NCBI GenBank assembly: GCA_002336845.1
Contig: DDEX01000021.1
Location: 1 to 44,699, forward strand
DNA: 44,699 nucleotides
Reading direction: 5' to 3'
Origin: Rhodobacteraceae bacterium UBA1943
GTDB taxonomy: Bacteria > Pseudomonadota > Alphaproteobacteria > Rhodobacterales > Rhodobacteraceae
This document shows positions 33,602 through 40,517 of the stretch, in pieces. The position numbers and the translations under genes were made by a program. How positions within the stretch are numbered: position 1 is the first letter of the stretch; every line of letters starts with the position of its first letter. The notes under the pieces were generated by a model. That model did no database searches. It was not told the origin of the DNA and worked only from the letters and a program-made list of their open reading frames with translations.

Positions 33602-33964
33602 TACTCTCTCCAATACAGGGTTACTCAGTGCCGCAAAACGACGCGGCCTGTACCTATCAATAAGCAAGTTTCTTGCCAAAACTCGCGCAAGCCTAACGAA
33701 TCTGCATTTCCTTTTCGGATGCCTGCAAACCTGTCTTTTTGGATATGTCTTATTATACAAGTGAAGAAGAAATCCCGGTCGGCAAGGGATTGTCTCGCTA
33801 GGATTTCGTCGGGCTGCACAAATTCCCGTTATGCGGGTAAGCCGTTTTGCGATGCAAAATACAAATACTGCTGGCGCAATCTTGTGCATTTTGCAAATTC
33901 CTAGGTCAAGCCTTGCCAAACCCCGCGCATTCGGCACCTTTGCATCCGGAAAATGGGGAAGTGA
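33602..33964. promoter_or_regulatory. Divergent intergenic region of XRE regulator and quinone oxidoreductase
   Basis: 363 bp, markedly AT-rich. No gene seen. It contains TTTTGC-GAT-GCAAAA (33845-33859) and, 30 bp on, an exact TTTGCAAA (33890-33897) inside GCATTTTGCAAAT, an organisation suited to regulator binding. Promoter hexamers were not assigned with confidence. Confidence 0.5.
33845..33897. promoter_or_regulatory. Candidate TTTGC/GCAAA operator cluster
   Basis: Three copies of TTTTGC or its complement: TTTTGC-GAT-GCAAAA (33845-33859) and TTTGCAAA (33890-33897), with TGCAAAAT and ATTTTGCA as a wider inverted repeat. TTTGCAAA is the half-site recalled for ScfR/PccR regulators of Rhodobacter. 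The XRE protein here lacks their C-terminal domain, so a link is speculative. Confidence 0.4.
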
Positions 33965-34927
33965 ATGCGTATCTGGCAGGTTGAACATCCGGGCGAAGGC
34001 CCGACACTGGCGCAGGCAGCGCCACCTGAACCTGCGGCGGGGCAGGTTCTCGTCCGGGTTGAAGCGGTGGGGCTGAACTTTGCGGATCTCTTGATGCGCG
34101 ATGGGAGGTATCAGGTGAAACCTGCGCTGCCCTATGTGCCGGGGATGGAGATGGCCGGAACGGTCGAACGCCTTGGCCCCGACACACCCGGCCCCGCTGT
34201 CGGCAGCCGGGTTCTGGCCTATCTGGGCCAAGGCGCCCTGGCCGAATGGATCTGCGCCCCCGCCGATCGCCTGTTGACCCTGCCCGACGCAATGCCTTTC
34301 GACCACGCCGCGGCCTTCCCCATCGCCTATGGCACCTCTCATCTGGCGCTGGACCACAAAGCCCGGCTGCAACCGGGTGAGCGCCTGCTGGTTCTGGGCG
34401 CTGCCGGCGGCGTCGGCCTGACGGCGGTAGAGATAGGTGCCCGGATGGGGGCCGAAGTGGTTGCCTGTGCGCGTGGCGCCGACAAGCTGGCGGTGGCACA
34501 GGCCGCAGGGGCCACCGCCCTGATCGACAGCGACACGCCCGACCTGAAAGTGGCCTTCAAGGCATTGGGGGGCGTGGATGTCATCTATGACACCATCGGC
34601 GGCGAAATCGGCGAGGCGGCCCTTTCGGCGCTGCGCCCCGAGGGGCGGTTTCTTGCCATCGGCTTTGCCGGGGGCACGCCACCACAAATCAAGGCCAATC
34701 ACCTGTTGGTCAAGAACATCAGCGTCATGGGCCTGTGGTGGGGCGGCTATCTGAATTTCGCGCCGCAGGTTCTGGATGCCAGCCTGCGGCAATTGCTGGC
34801 CTGGTACAGCGCGGGCGGCCTGCGCCCCCATGTCAGCCACACCCTGCCCTTCGAGCGGGTGCCCCAGGCGCTGGAGCTGCTGGCCAGCCGCAGATCGACG
34901 GGAAAGGTCGTGATCACACTGCCCTGA
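33965..34927 (+). CDS. NAD(P)H:quinone oxidoreductase (zinc-independent MDR family)
   Basis: 320 residues. GroES-like N-terminal domain (GLNFADLLMRDGRYQVKPALPYVPGMEMAGTVERLG) and a Rossmann domain with the NADPH motif VLGAAGGVGLTAVEIGARMGAEVVACAR. No zinc ligand cysteines, so it belongs to the zeta-crystallin/QOR branch. Reduces quinones or related enones by one- or two-electron transfer. Start ATG 33965 behind GGGGAAG. Its 3' end overlaps the opposite LysR gene by 14 bp. Possible stress or detox role. Confidence 0.9.
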   Translation: MRIWQVEHPGEGPTLAQAAPPEPAAGQVLVRVEAVGLNFADLLMRDGRYQVKPALPYVPGMEMAGTVERLGPDTPGPAVGSRVLAYLGQGALAEWICAPADRLLTLPDAMPFDHAAAFPIAYGTSHLALDHKARLQPGERLLVLGAAGGVGLTAVEIGARMGAEVVACARGADKLAVAQAAGATALIDSDTPDLKVAFKALGGVDVIYDTIGGEIGEAALSALRPEGRFLAIGFAGGTPPQIKANHLLVKNISVMGLWWGGYLNFAPQVLDASLRQLLAWYSAGGLRPHVSHTLPFERVPQALELLASRRSTGKVVITLP

Positions 34928-35816
34928 GCTCTGCCCGCTCGTTCACCACGGGCTTGCCGCCGGGCCGTTGGGCATAGGCCCGTCGCAGCATTTCGGCAAG
35001 CGCCGCAACCGCAGGCGAATGGGCAGGCGTCGCGGCGTAGAGGTTCACCTTCATTCGCGCCAGCTCCGGCAGGGTTCCACCATGGGCGATGCGCTCGACA
35101 TAGGGCGGCTCTGACCCCGCCAGCACGGTATGAACCGCCAGATCGGCGCTGACCGATGCTTCGACCGTGCGGGTGCTGTCGCTTTCCACCGCCATCTGCC
35201 AGGGGATACCCGCCAGATCCAGCGCCGCCTGCACGCCCTGCCGGAAGATGCAGTGCTGCTCATAAGCCAGCCGCAGCGGCCGCTGCCGCCAGGCCGTGCC
35301 ACCGGGCGCGCCAACCCAGATCAGCGGCAGTTCGGCCAAGGCCTCTCCCCCCGCCTCAACCACCGCCTCGGTCGTCAGGATCACATCGCATTCGCCCTTG
35401 GCAAACTGCGCCTTCAACACCCGCGTAAATGAAGACAGCAACCGCACCCGCATCTTGGGGTAATCCCGCGCGAATTGCTTCAGCACCTGCGGAATTGCCG
35501 GGTAAACGATGTCGTGCGGCACGCCCAGCACCACCTCGCCTTCATATTCATCACGCGTAAGGCGGGCAAAAGCCTCGTCATTCAGGGCCAGCATCTTGCG
35601 GGCATAGCCCAACAACTGCTCTCCTGCCGCCGTCAGCCCGACCTGCCGCGCGCTGCGATCCAGCAGGGTGACATCCAGCATCTCCTCCAGACGCTTGATC
35701 TGCATCGACACCGCCGACTGCGTAAGGTTCAGAAAACCAGCCGCCCGTGTTACCCCGCCCGCATCGGCGATGGCCACGAAAGACCGCAACGAAGTCATGT
35801 CCAGATTGCGCGGCAT
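34914..35816 (-). CDS. LysR-family transcriptional regulator
   Basis: 300 residues. Winged HTH at residues 1-60 (MTSLRSFVAIADAGGVTRAAGFLNLTQSAVSMQIKRLEE), then the effector domain (EVVLGVPHDIVYPAIPQVLKQFARDYP). Start ATG 35816 has AGGAA upstream. The intergenic region toward the DUF1127 gene contains an inverted repeat matching a LysR box, so autoregulation and control of that gene are plausible. The effector is unknown. It converges with the quinone oxidoreductase gene and overlaps its end by 14 bp. Confidence 0.92.
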   Translation of the reverse strand: MPRNLDMTSLRSFVAIADAGGVTRAAGFLNLTQSAVSMQIKRLEEMLDVTLLDRSARQVGLTAAGEQLLGYARKMLALNDEAFARLTRDEYEGEVVLGVPHDIVYPAIPQVLKQFARDYPKMRVRLLSSFTRVLKAQFAKGECDVILTTEAVVEAGGEALAELPLIWVGAPGGTAWRQRPLRLAYEQHCIFRQGVQAALDLAGIPWQMAVESDSTRTVEASVSADLAVHTVLAGSEPPYVERIAHGGTLPELARMKVNLYAATPAHSPAVAALAEMLRRAYAQRPGGKPVVNERAELRAV

Positions 35817-35847
35817 ATCACAATTCCTGATCAATCACGTCATAAGC

Positions 35848-35866
35848 ATTCATTTCAACAATGAAT
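35848..35866. promoter_or_regulatory. Candidate LysR-type box
   Basis: ATTCAT-TTCAACA-ATGAAT: perfect 6-bp arms with T-N11-A symmetry, typical of LysR sites. Located 31 bp upstream of the LysR start and 85 bp upstream of the DUF1127 start. Confidence 0.5.
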
Positions 35867-35951
35867 ATGATTCGGGTAAAAGGATCAAGCATCCTGATGG
35901 GACGTCGCCCGCAGATTACGAAACCCGATGATGCCGGGAAAGGAGTTTGTC

Positions 35952-36182
35952 ATGCTTGCCTCGATCAATCCGACCTGCCCTGCCCCGGATGCCGTTGCCC
36001 GGCCCCGCCATCGGCACAGCTTCGTTGCCCGCGTCCTTTCGGCGCTTGCGCTGCACCGCCAGCGGCGGCACCTTGCCGAACTGGATGACGCCATGCTGGA
36101 CGACATCGGCCTGACCCGCGAGACTGCCCTGAAAGAGGCCAGCCGCCCGGTTTGGGATGCTCCCGGCCACTGGCTGCGCTGA
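35952..36182 (+). CDS. DUF1127 (YjiS-like) small protein
   Basis: 76 residues; the ATG at 35952 is chosen because AAAGGAG is 6 bases upstream, unlike the ATG at 35928. The C-terminal half has the DUF1127 signature: RQRRHLAELDDAMLDDIGLTRETALKEASRP, with the conserved Arg-rich helix, LDD.MLDDIGL and terminal W. In alphaproteobacteria these small proteins can bind RNA (CcaF1 in Rhodobacter is an example) and are often stress-induced. Faces away from the LysR gene across a candidate LysR box. Confidence 0.88.
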   Translation: MLASINPTCPAPDAVARPRHRHSFVARVLSALALHRQRRHLAELDDAMLDDIGLTRETALKEASRPVWDAPGHWLR

Positions 36183-36207
36183 TCCGTAGGATTTGCGGAC
36201 GGAAATT

Positions 36208-36237
36208 CTTGAATTCAGACCAAAGGCTTCCGATATT
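36208..36237 (+). promoter_or_regulatory. Candidate RpoH-type promoter of the Bax-inhibitor-1 gene
   Basis: CTTGAA (36208-36213), a 16-bp spacer and CCGATATT (36230-36237) resemble the alphaproteobacterial heat-shock consensus CTTG plus CYTATNT. About 65 bp upstream of the start codon. Spacing is acceptable, match is partial. Confidence 0.35.
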
Positions 36238-36301
36238 GTCAGCATAAGGCGATGCGGCGCCATCCGCGCAGCCCTGCCACATGCAACATCGGAGGCTTTT
36301 C

Positions 36302-37078
36302 ATGGCACAGTTTGATACGGTCAGGACGGTAGGCGTTGGCGCCCGCGCCCAGATCGACGAGGGCCTTCGCGCCCATATGAACAAGGTCTATGGCCTGATG
36401 TCCGTGGCGATGCTGATCACCGGCGCCGCCGCCTGGGCGGTCGCGGGCCTTGCGGTGACCAGCGATCCCAGCTCGGGGATGCCAATCGGTGCGGGTGAAT
36501 ACCTGACCAGCTTTGGCTATGCGCTTTACGCCTCGCCCTTGAAATGGGTGGTGATGTTCCTGCCGCTGGTGATGGTTTTCGCTTTTGGTGCCGTGATCAA
36601 CCGCTTGTCGGCCTCGGCGGCACAACTGTTCTTCTATGTCTATGCCGCCGCCATGGGCCTGTCGCTGTCGTCGATCTTCCTGGTGTTCACCGGGACCTCG
36701 ATCGCGCAGACCTTCCTTGTGACGGCCATCGCCTTCGCAGGCCTGTCGCTGTACGGCTATACGACCAAGCGTGACCTGTCGGCCTTTGGCTCGTTCCTGA
36801 TGATGGGGCTGATCGGCATCATCGTCGCCTCGATCGTGAATATCTTCCTAGCCTCCTCGGCGCTGGCCTTTGCGATCTCGGTGATCGGCGTGCTGCTGTT
36901 CGCGGGCCTGACCGCCTATGACACGCAGAACATCAAGAACACCTATGTGCAGCACGCTGCGATGGGTGACAGAGAGTGGCTGGGCAAGGCTGCCATCATG
37001 GGCGCGCTGAACCTCTACCTCGACTTCATCAACCTGTTCATGTTCCTGCTGCAGTTCATGGGCAACAACCGCGATTGA
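36302..37078 (+). CDS. Bax inhibitor-1/YccA family membrane protein
   Basis: 258 residues, seven predicted helices. VYGLMSVAMLITGAAAWAV starts the family fold; FAGLTAYDTQNIKNTY with the conserved Asp and GALNLYLDFINLFMFLLQFMG (ending the protein) are signatures of the TMBIM/YccA group. Such proteins form calcium-leak-like channels or regulate FtsH proteolysis. ATG 36302 follows CGGAGG. A strong terminator follows the stop. May be heat-shock induced if the upstream site is real. Confidence 0.95.
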   Translation: MAQFDTVRTVGVGARAQIDEGLRAHMNKVYGLMSVAMLITGAAAWAVAGLAVTSDPSSGMPIGAGEYLTSFGYALYASPLKWVVMFLPLVMVFAFGAVINRLSASAAQLFFYVYAAAMGLSLSSIFLVFTGTSIAQTFLVTAIAFAGLSLYGYTTKRDLSAFGSFLMMGLIGIIVASIVNIFLASSALAFAISVIGVLLFAGLTAYDTQNIKNTYVQHAAMGDREWLGKAAIMGALNLYLDFINLFMFLLQFMGNNRD

Positions 37079-37098
37079 GCGGGTTGAAACAGAAGGTT

Positions 37099-37129
37099 AA
37101 AAAGGGCCGGGATTTCCCGGCCCTTTTTT
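37099..37129 (+). terminator. Rho-independent terminator after the Bax-inhibitor-1 gene
   Basis: AAAAAGGGCCGGG (37099-37111), ATTT loop, CCCGGCCCTTTTT (37116-37128) then T. The GC stem flanked by an A-run and T-run makes it active in both directions. Confidence 0.93.
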
Positions 37130-37154
37130 ATCAGTTATCGCGGCAGACAACGCT

Positions 37155-37649
37155 ATGACAGCCGACCAGCCTCCGTATTACCTGCAAACTGAATTTCTAG
37201 CCGGACTGCTGCTTGCAATCATGTCATTCGTCACGATTGTCGTGGCAGTCCAGCGCATTGGCGACGGCTTTTCGCTGATAGATGACGGGGCCTACACAAC
37301 AGGCCATGTTGTGGATGTGATCCCTCGACACGGCATGAGTGACAACGGCACGAGACGGGCTGAGGTGCCGACCATTGTCGTCGAGTTCACCTCGCGCGAT
37401 GGCAAGCAGCACCGATATGCAATGCGAAACCAAGGATCACGGCCCTGGCCCGGCTTTGTGGGACAAGAGGTCAGGGTGCGCTATCTGCCCTCCAATCCGG
37501 CGGTGTTCGAGGCTGGGCCGCTCGCCGCTGCCGATAGCGGGTTCATTCTGCTTGTTGTCAGCATGCTGGGCCTCATCAGCGGCATCGGACTGATGGTCAT
37601 GGCGCGGCTAGGCCTGGCGAGCGGCCTTATCTCGATATCATTCAGGTGA
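37155..37649 (+). CDS. DUF3592 domain membrane protein
   Basis: 164 residues, two transmembrane helices (about residues 14-34 and 128-150) enclosing a DUF3592-like region: TTGHVVDVIPRHG, TIVVEFTSRDGKQHRYAMRNQG and GQEVRVRYLPSNPAVFEAG with the typical VRYLPSNP. Composition is slightly less GC-rich than neighbours. A lone gene between two terminators. Function unknown. Confidence 0.85.
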   Translation: MTADQPPYYLQTEFLAGLLLAIMSFVTIVVAVQRIGDGFSLIDDGAYTTGHVVDVIPRHGMSDNGTRRAEVPTIVVEFTSRDGKQHRYAMRNQGSRPWPGFVGQEVRVRYLPSNPAVFEAGPLAAADSGFILLVVSMLGLISGIGLMVMARLGLASGLISISFR

Positions 37650-37678
37650 GCCTGGCACGGGAAGGCCAAGACCAAAGC

Positions 37679-37704
37679 AAAAGGCCGCACCCGAAGGTGC
37701 GGCC
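37679..37704 (-). terminator. Rho-independent terminator of rpmG
   Basis: On the minus strand GGCCGCACC, TTCG, GGTGCGGCC (37696-37704 pairing with 37683-37691), then TTTT. It ends 27 bp past the rpmG stop and also faces the convergent DUF3592 gene. Confidence 0.88.
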
Positions 37705-37730
37705 ATGTCACGGTTCAAGCAGGACAGATC

Positions 37731-37898
37731 TTACTTGATCTTGCCTTCCTTGTATTCCACATGCTCCCGCTTCACGGGATCGTATTTCTTCACGACCATC
37801 TTTTCGGTCATGGTGCGGGCGTTCTTCTTGGTCACATAGAAGTGGCCGGTGCCCGCCGTCGAGTTCAGACGGATCTTGATGGTCGTCGGCTTTGCCAT
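37731..37898 (-). CDS. rpmG: Ribosomal protein L33 (zinc-free form)
   Basis: 55 residues: MAKPTTIKIRLNSTAGTGHF, then YVTKKNARTMTEKMVVKKYD and PVKREHVEYKEGKIK. Large-subunit ribosomal protein near the E site. It lacks the CxxC pairs of zinc-binding L33, so it is the zinc-independent form. ATG at 37898 follows GGAGAGA. Preceded by an 18-bp palindrome and ended by a clear terminator. Confidence 0.97.
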   Translation of the reverse strand: MAKPTTIKIRLNSTAGTGHFYVTKKNARTMTEKMVVKKYDPVKREHVEYKEGKIK

Positions 37899-37909
37899 TG
37901 CAGTCTCTC

Positions 37910-37927
37910 CTTGGGCCCGGGCCCAAG
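37910..37927. repeat. 18-bp palindrome in the rpmG leader
   Basis: CTTGGGCCCGGGCCCAAG is a perfect palindrome. It begins at the edge of the rpmG Shine-Dalgarno (37904-37910), so a transcript starting upstream would fold next to or over the ribosome site. Feedback control by a ribosomal protein is one possibility. Confidence 0.6.
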
Positions 37928-38006
37928 CCCATGGGTGAATTCTTGAAGCCCGCCTTTTACCGATGACCCCGGCAGAGTCAACAGGGGGCGGGCGGTTTTT
38001 CTGCGG

Positions 38007-39518
38007 TTAAAGCCCCTGAAGCTCCTTTGGCAACAGGGTTTCGGGCAGGTTCTGGAAGGCCACAGGCCGCAGCCAGCGGCGGATGGCCAGCGTACCGACC
38101 GAGGTAGCGCCGAAATTGGTCGAGGCCGGGTAAGGCCCGCCATGAACCTGCGCGTCCACCACCTCGACCCCGGTGGGAAAGCCGTTGGCCAGCACCCGGC
38201 CTGCCTTGCGCGCAAGCGTGGGCAGCAGGGCGCGGGCGGCTTCGGTATCGGCCTCGTCCATATGCAAAGTGGCGGTCAACTGGCCTTCCAAGGCGTTGGC
38301 AATGGCCAGCATCTGCCCCGCGTCCCGCGCGCGGATCACGATGCCAAGGGGGCCGAACACCTCCTCGGACAGAACATGGTTGCCCAGCCAGTCATCCCCC
38401 GAAACCTCGAAAAGATAGGGCGTTGCATTGCGCAAGGTGCAGGTGCTGGCAACCAGTTCGCGCACGCCGGACTGGGCGGCCACATGGTCGGCCCCCCGGC
38501 GATAGCTGTTGGCGATGCCCTCGGTCAGCATGACCTGCGGGCCAATCGCCGCAACGGCGGTCTGGGCGGCGGCCACGAAAGCGTCGCCGTCGGCCCCCTG
38601 CCCCACCACGGCAAGGCCGGGGTTGGTGCAGAACTGGCCGGCGAACAGGGTCAGCGACCCGGCCCAGCCCTTGGCAACCGCCTCTCCGCGATTGGCGACG
38701 GCTGCCGGCAACAGGAACATCGGGTTCACGCTGCCCAATTCGCCGAAGAACGGAATCGGTTCGGGCCGGGCAGCGCACAGGTTGAACAAGGCGCGCCCTG
38801 CCCCCAGCGAGCCGGTGAAGCCCACCGCCTTGATTGCCGGATGCTGAACCAGCGCCTCGCCCGCCTCACGCCCCGGCGACTGGATGAGAGAGAAGGTGCC
38901 GGGGTGCATGTCCATGGCCTTGATCGCGGCGTCGATCGCCTCGGCCACCACTTCTGCCGTGCCGGGATGGGCGGGGTGCCCCTTGACCACCACCGGGCAC
39001 CCTGCGGCCAGCGCCGAGGCGGTATCGCCCCCGGCGGTCGAGAAGGCGAGCGGGAAGTTCGAGGCGCCGAACACGCCGACCGGGCCAATGGCCAGTTGCA
39101 TCATGCGGATGTCGGGCCGGGGGGCAGGCTGACGGTCAGGCTGGGCCGCGTCATGGCGCAGGTCAAGAAAGGCCGTGCTGCGGATATGGCTGGCGAACAG
39201 GCGCAACTGGCCGGTGGTGCGGCCGCGTTCCCCCTCCAACCGGCCAGCAGGCAGGCCGGTTTCTACGGTGCCGATGGCCGTGATGGCTGGCCCTCGTGCG
39301 TCGATCTCATCAGCGATGCGGTCGAGGAAGGCGGCGCGGGTCTCGCGCGGCAGGGCAGAATACGCCGGGAAGGCCGCCTCGGCAGCCTTGCAGGCGGCAT
39401 CGACATGGGCGGCGGTGCCGACGGCAAAGTCCCGCGCCGGGCCGCTGACCGGCATGTTCTGGAAGGTGGTGTCCCCGGCGACCCATTGGCCCGCGATCAG
39501 GTGGTGTCCGTTTGGCAT
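38007..39518 (-). CDS. 2,5-dioxovalerate (alpha-ketoglutarate semialdehyde) dehydrogenase
   Basis: 503 residues, NADP-type aldehyde dehydrogenase. Active site complete: Asn154 (GASNFPLAFS), Lys179 (VVVKGHPAHP), Glu260 (FFGELGSVNP) and Cys297 (LFAGQFCTNPGL). KGHPAHPGT and FFGELGSVNP are characteristic of the KGSADH branch. It makes 2-oxoglutarate from alpha-ketoglutarate semialdehyde, the last step of Weimberg sugar breakdown. Start ATG 39518 with AAGGA. It follows the sugar dehydrogenase gene by 75 bp holding repeat D. Confidence 0.92.
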   Translation of the reverse strand: MPNGHHLIAGQWVAGDTTFQNMPVSGPARDFAVGTAAHVDAACKAAEAAFPAYSALPRETRAAFLDRIADEIDARGPAITAIGTVETGLPAGRLEGERGRTTGQLRLFASHIRSTAFLDLRHDAAQPDRQPAPRPDIRMMQLAIGPVGVFGASNFPLAFSTAGGDTASALAAGCPVVVKGHPAHPGTAEVVAEAIDAAIKAMDMHPGTFSLIQSPGREAGEALVQHPAIKAVGFTGSLGAGRALFNLCAARPEPIPFFGELGSVNPMFLLPAAVANRGEAVAKGWAGSLTLFAGQFCTNPGLAVVGQGADGDAFVAAAQTAVAAIGPQVMLTEGIANSYRRGADHVAAQSGVRELVASTCTLRNATPYLFEVSGDDWLGNHVLSEEVFGPLGIVIRARDAGQMLAIANALEGQLTATLHMDEADTEAARALLPTLARKAGRVLANGFPTGVEVVDAQVHGGPYPASTNFGATSVGTLAIRRWLRPVAFQNLPETLLPKELQGL

Positions 39519-39543
39519 CGTGCTGTCCTTTGGCAACCGAAGG

Positions 39544-39592
39544 GCGGGGGTTTCACACCCCCGCACCCCCGTGGGATATTTAGAGACAGAAA
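39544..39592 (+). repeat. Dispersed intergenic repeat, copy D
   Basis: GCGGGGG-TTTCACA-CCCCCGC hairpin (39544-39564), then ACCCCCGTGGGATATTT and AGAGACAGA. Same layout as copy B. Sits between two co-oriented genes of the arabinose operon, pointing against transcription. Confidence 0.85.
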
Positions 39593-39593
39593 A

Positions 39594-40517
39594 TCAGAAG
39601 TGGAAGGCGTCCGTCATGTCCCTTCGGCCCAGCGTCAGGGCGTCGGCGACATGGGTCATGGGGGCCAGGTCAACCTCGGACTGGCCAGTGGCGACCAGTT
39701 CGGCCATGCGGGCGTAAAGGGCAGGGTATTCGCCCATGATGGTGTTTTCGCCCGCCGTGGCCTTGCCATCAATTTCCAGCACGTTGCCACCCATGCGCAG
39801 GGCAAGGTGGCCAGCGTCGGTTTCGACCGTGATGTCCCAGGTTTGCGGCCCTTCCTGACGCCAGTCGAAATCGGCGGTGACATTGCCGGAAAAGGTCAGC
39901 GCCGCCGCGATGGGGGTCTGGCGATTGGCCGGGAAGGTCAGGGTCGCGGCGGTCAGGTGAACGGGGCTGGGCAGGATATGGGTCAGGATCGACAGCGCAT
40001 TGATGCCGGGATCGAACACGCCCATGCCGCCGGGTTCGAACACCCAAGTTTGACCGGGGTGCCATTTCCTTACATCCTCGCGCCAGGTGATATGGGCCTT
40101 GCGGATGGTCTTGCCAGCCAGCCAGGCGCGGGCCGGGGCGACGGCATGGGCCATGCGGCTGTGCCAGGTGGTATAGAGGGTCAGGCCATTGGCTTTGGCG
40201 ATGGCTTGCAACTCATGCACCTCGGCCAGCGTCGCACCGGGGGGTTTTTCGAGCATGACATGGCGCCCGGCGCGCAAAGCCGCCTCGGCATAGGCAAAGC
40301 GCGGCACGGGCGGCAGCGCGAGGGAGATCACCGGCACGTCGGCGCGTTCGGCTAGGAACGCCCCGAAATCGGTGAAGGCGGGCACGCCCGGCACCGAGCC
40401 GTGGCGGCTGACGGTGGCCGCCAATTCCCAATCGGGGCTGTTGGCGATGGCCGGAACGTGCTGGTCCACCGCGATCTTGCCGATGCCCACCAAGGCAACT
40501 TTCATAGGGTCAGGCAT
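39594..40517 (-). CDS. Gfo/Idh/MocA family sugar 1-dehydrogenase (L-arabinose/D-galactose type)
   Basis: 307 residues. N-terminal Rossmann VALVGIGKIAVDQHVPAIA binds NAD(P); EKPPGA carries the catalytic Lys. ITWREDVRKWHPGQTWVFEPGGMGVFDPGINALSILTHI matches bacterial D-galactose/L-arabinose 1-dehydrogenases, which oxidise the aldose to a lactone. ATG 40517 overlaps the dehydratase stop by one base (TGATG). First enzyme of the pathway in this operon; the lactonase gene is not seen. Confidence 0.88.
   Translation of the reverse strand: MPDPMKVALVGIGKIAVDQHVPAIANSPDWELAATVSRHGSVPGVPAFTDFGAFLAERADVPVISLALPPVPRFAYAEAALRAGRHVMLEKPPGATLAEVHELQAIAKANGLTLYTTWHSRMAHAVAPARAWLAGKTIRKAHITWREDVRKWHPGQTWVFEPGGMGVFDPGINALSILTHILPSPVHLTAATLTFPANRQTPIAAALTFSGNVTADFDWRQEGPQTWDITVETDAGHLALRMGGNVLEIDGKATAGENTIMGEYPALYARMAELVATGQSEVDLAPMTHVADALTLGRRDMTDAFHF

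Noticed and set aside
33602..34840. A 533-codon minus-strand frame ending in the XRE gene
   Set aside because: Its upstream part is the mirror of the quinone oxidoreductase gene and is low-complexity; the XRE ATG at 33601 has its own Shine-Dalgarno.
38142..40355. A 737-codon plus-strand frame opposite the aldehyde dehydrogenase and sugar dehydrogenase
   Set aside because: Runs across two genes and the repeat in antisense, with no domain or ribosome site; codon bias artefact.
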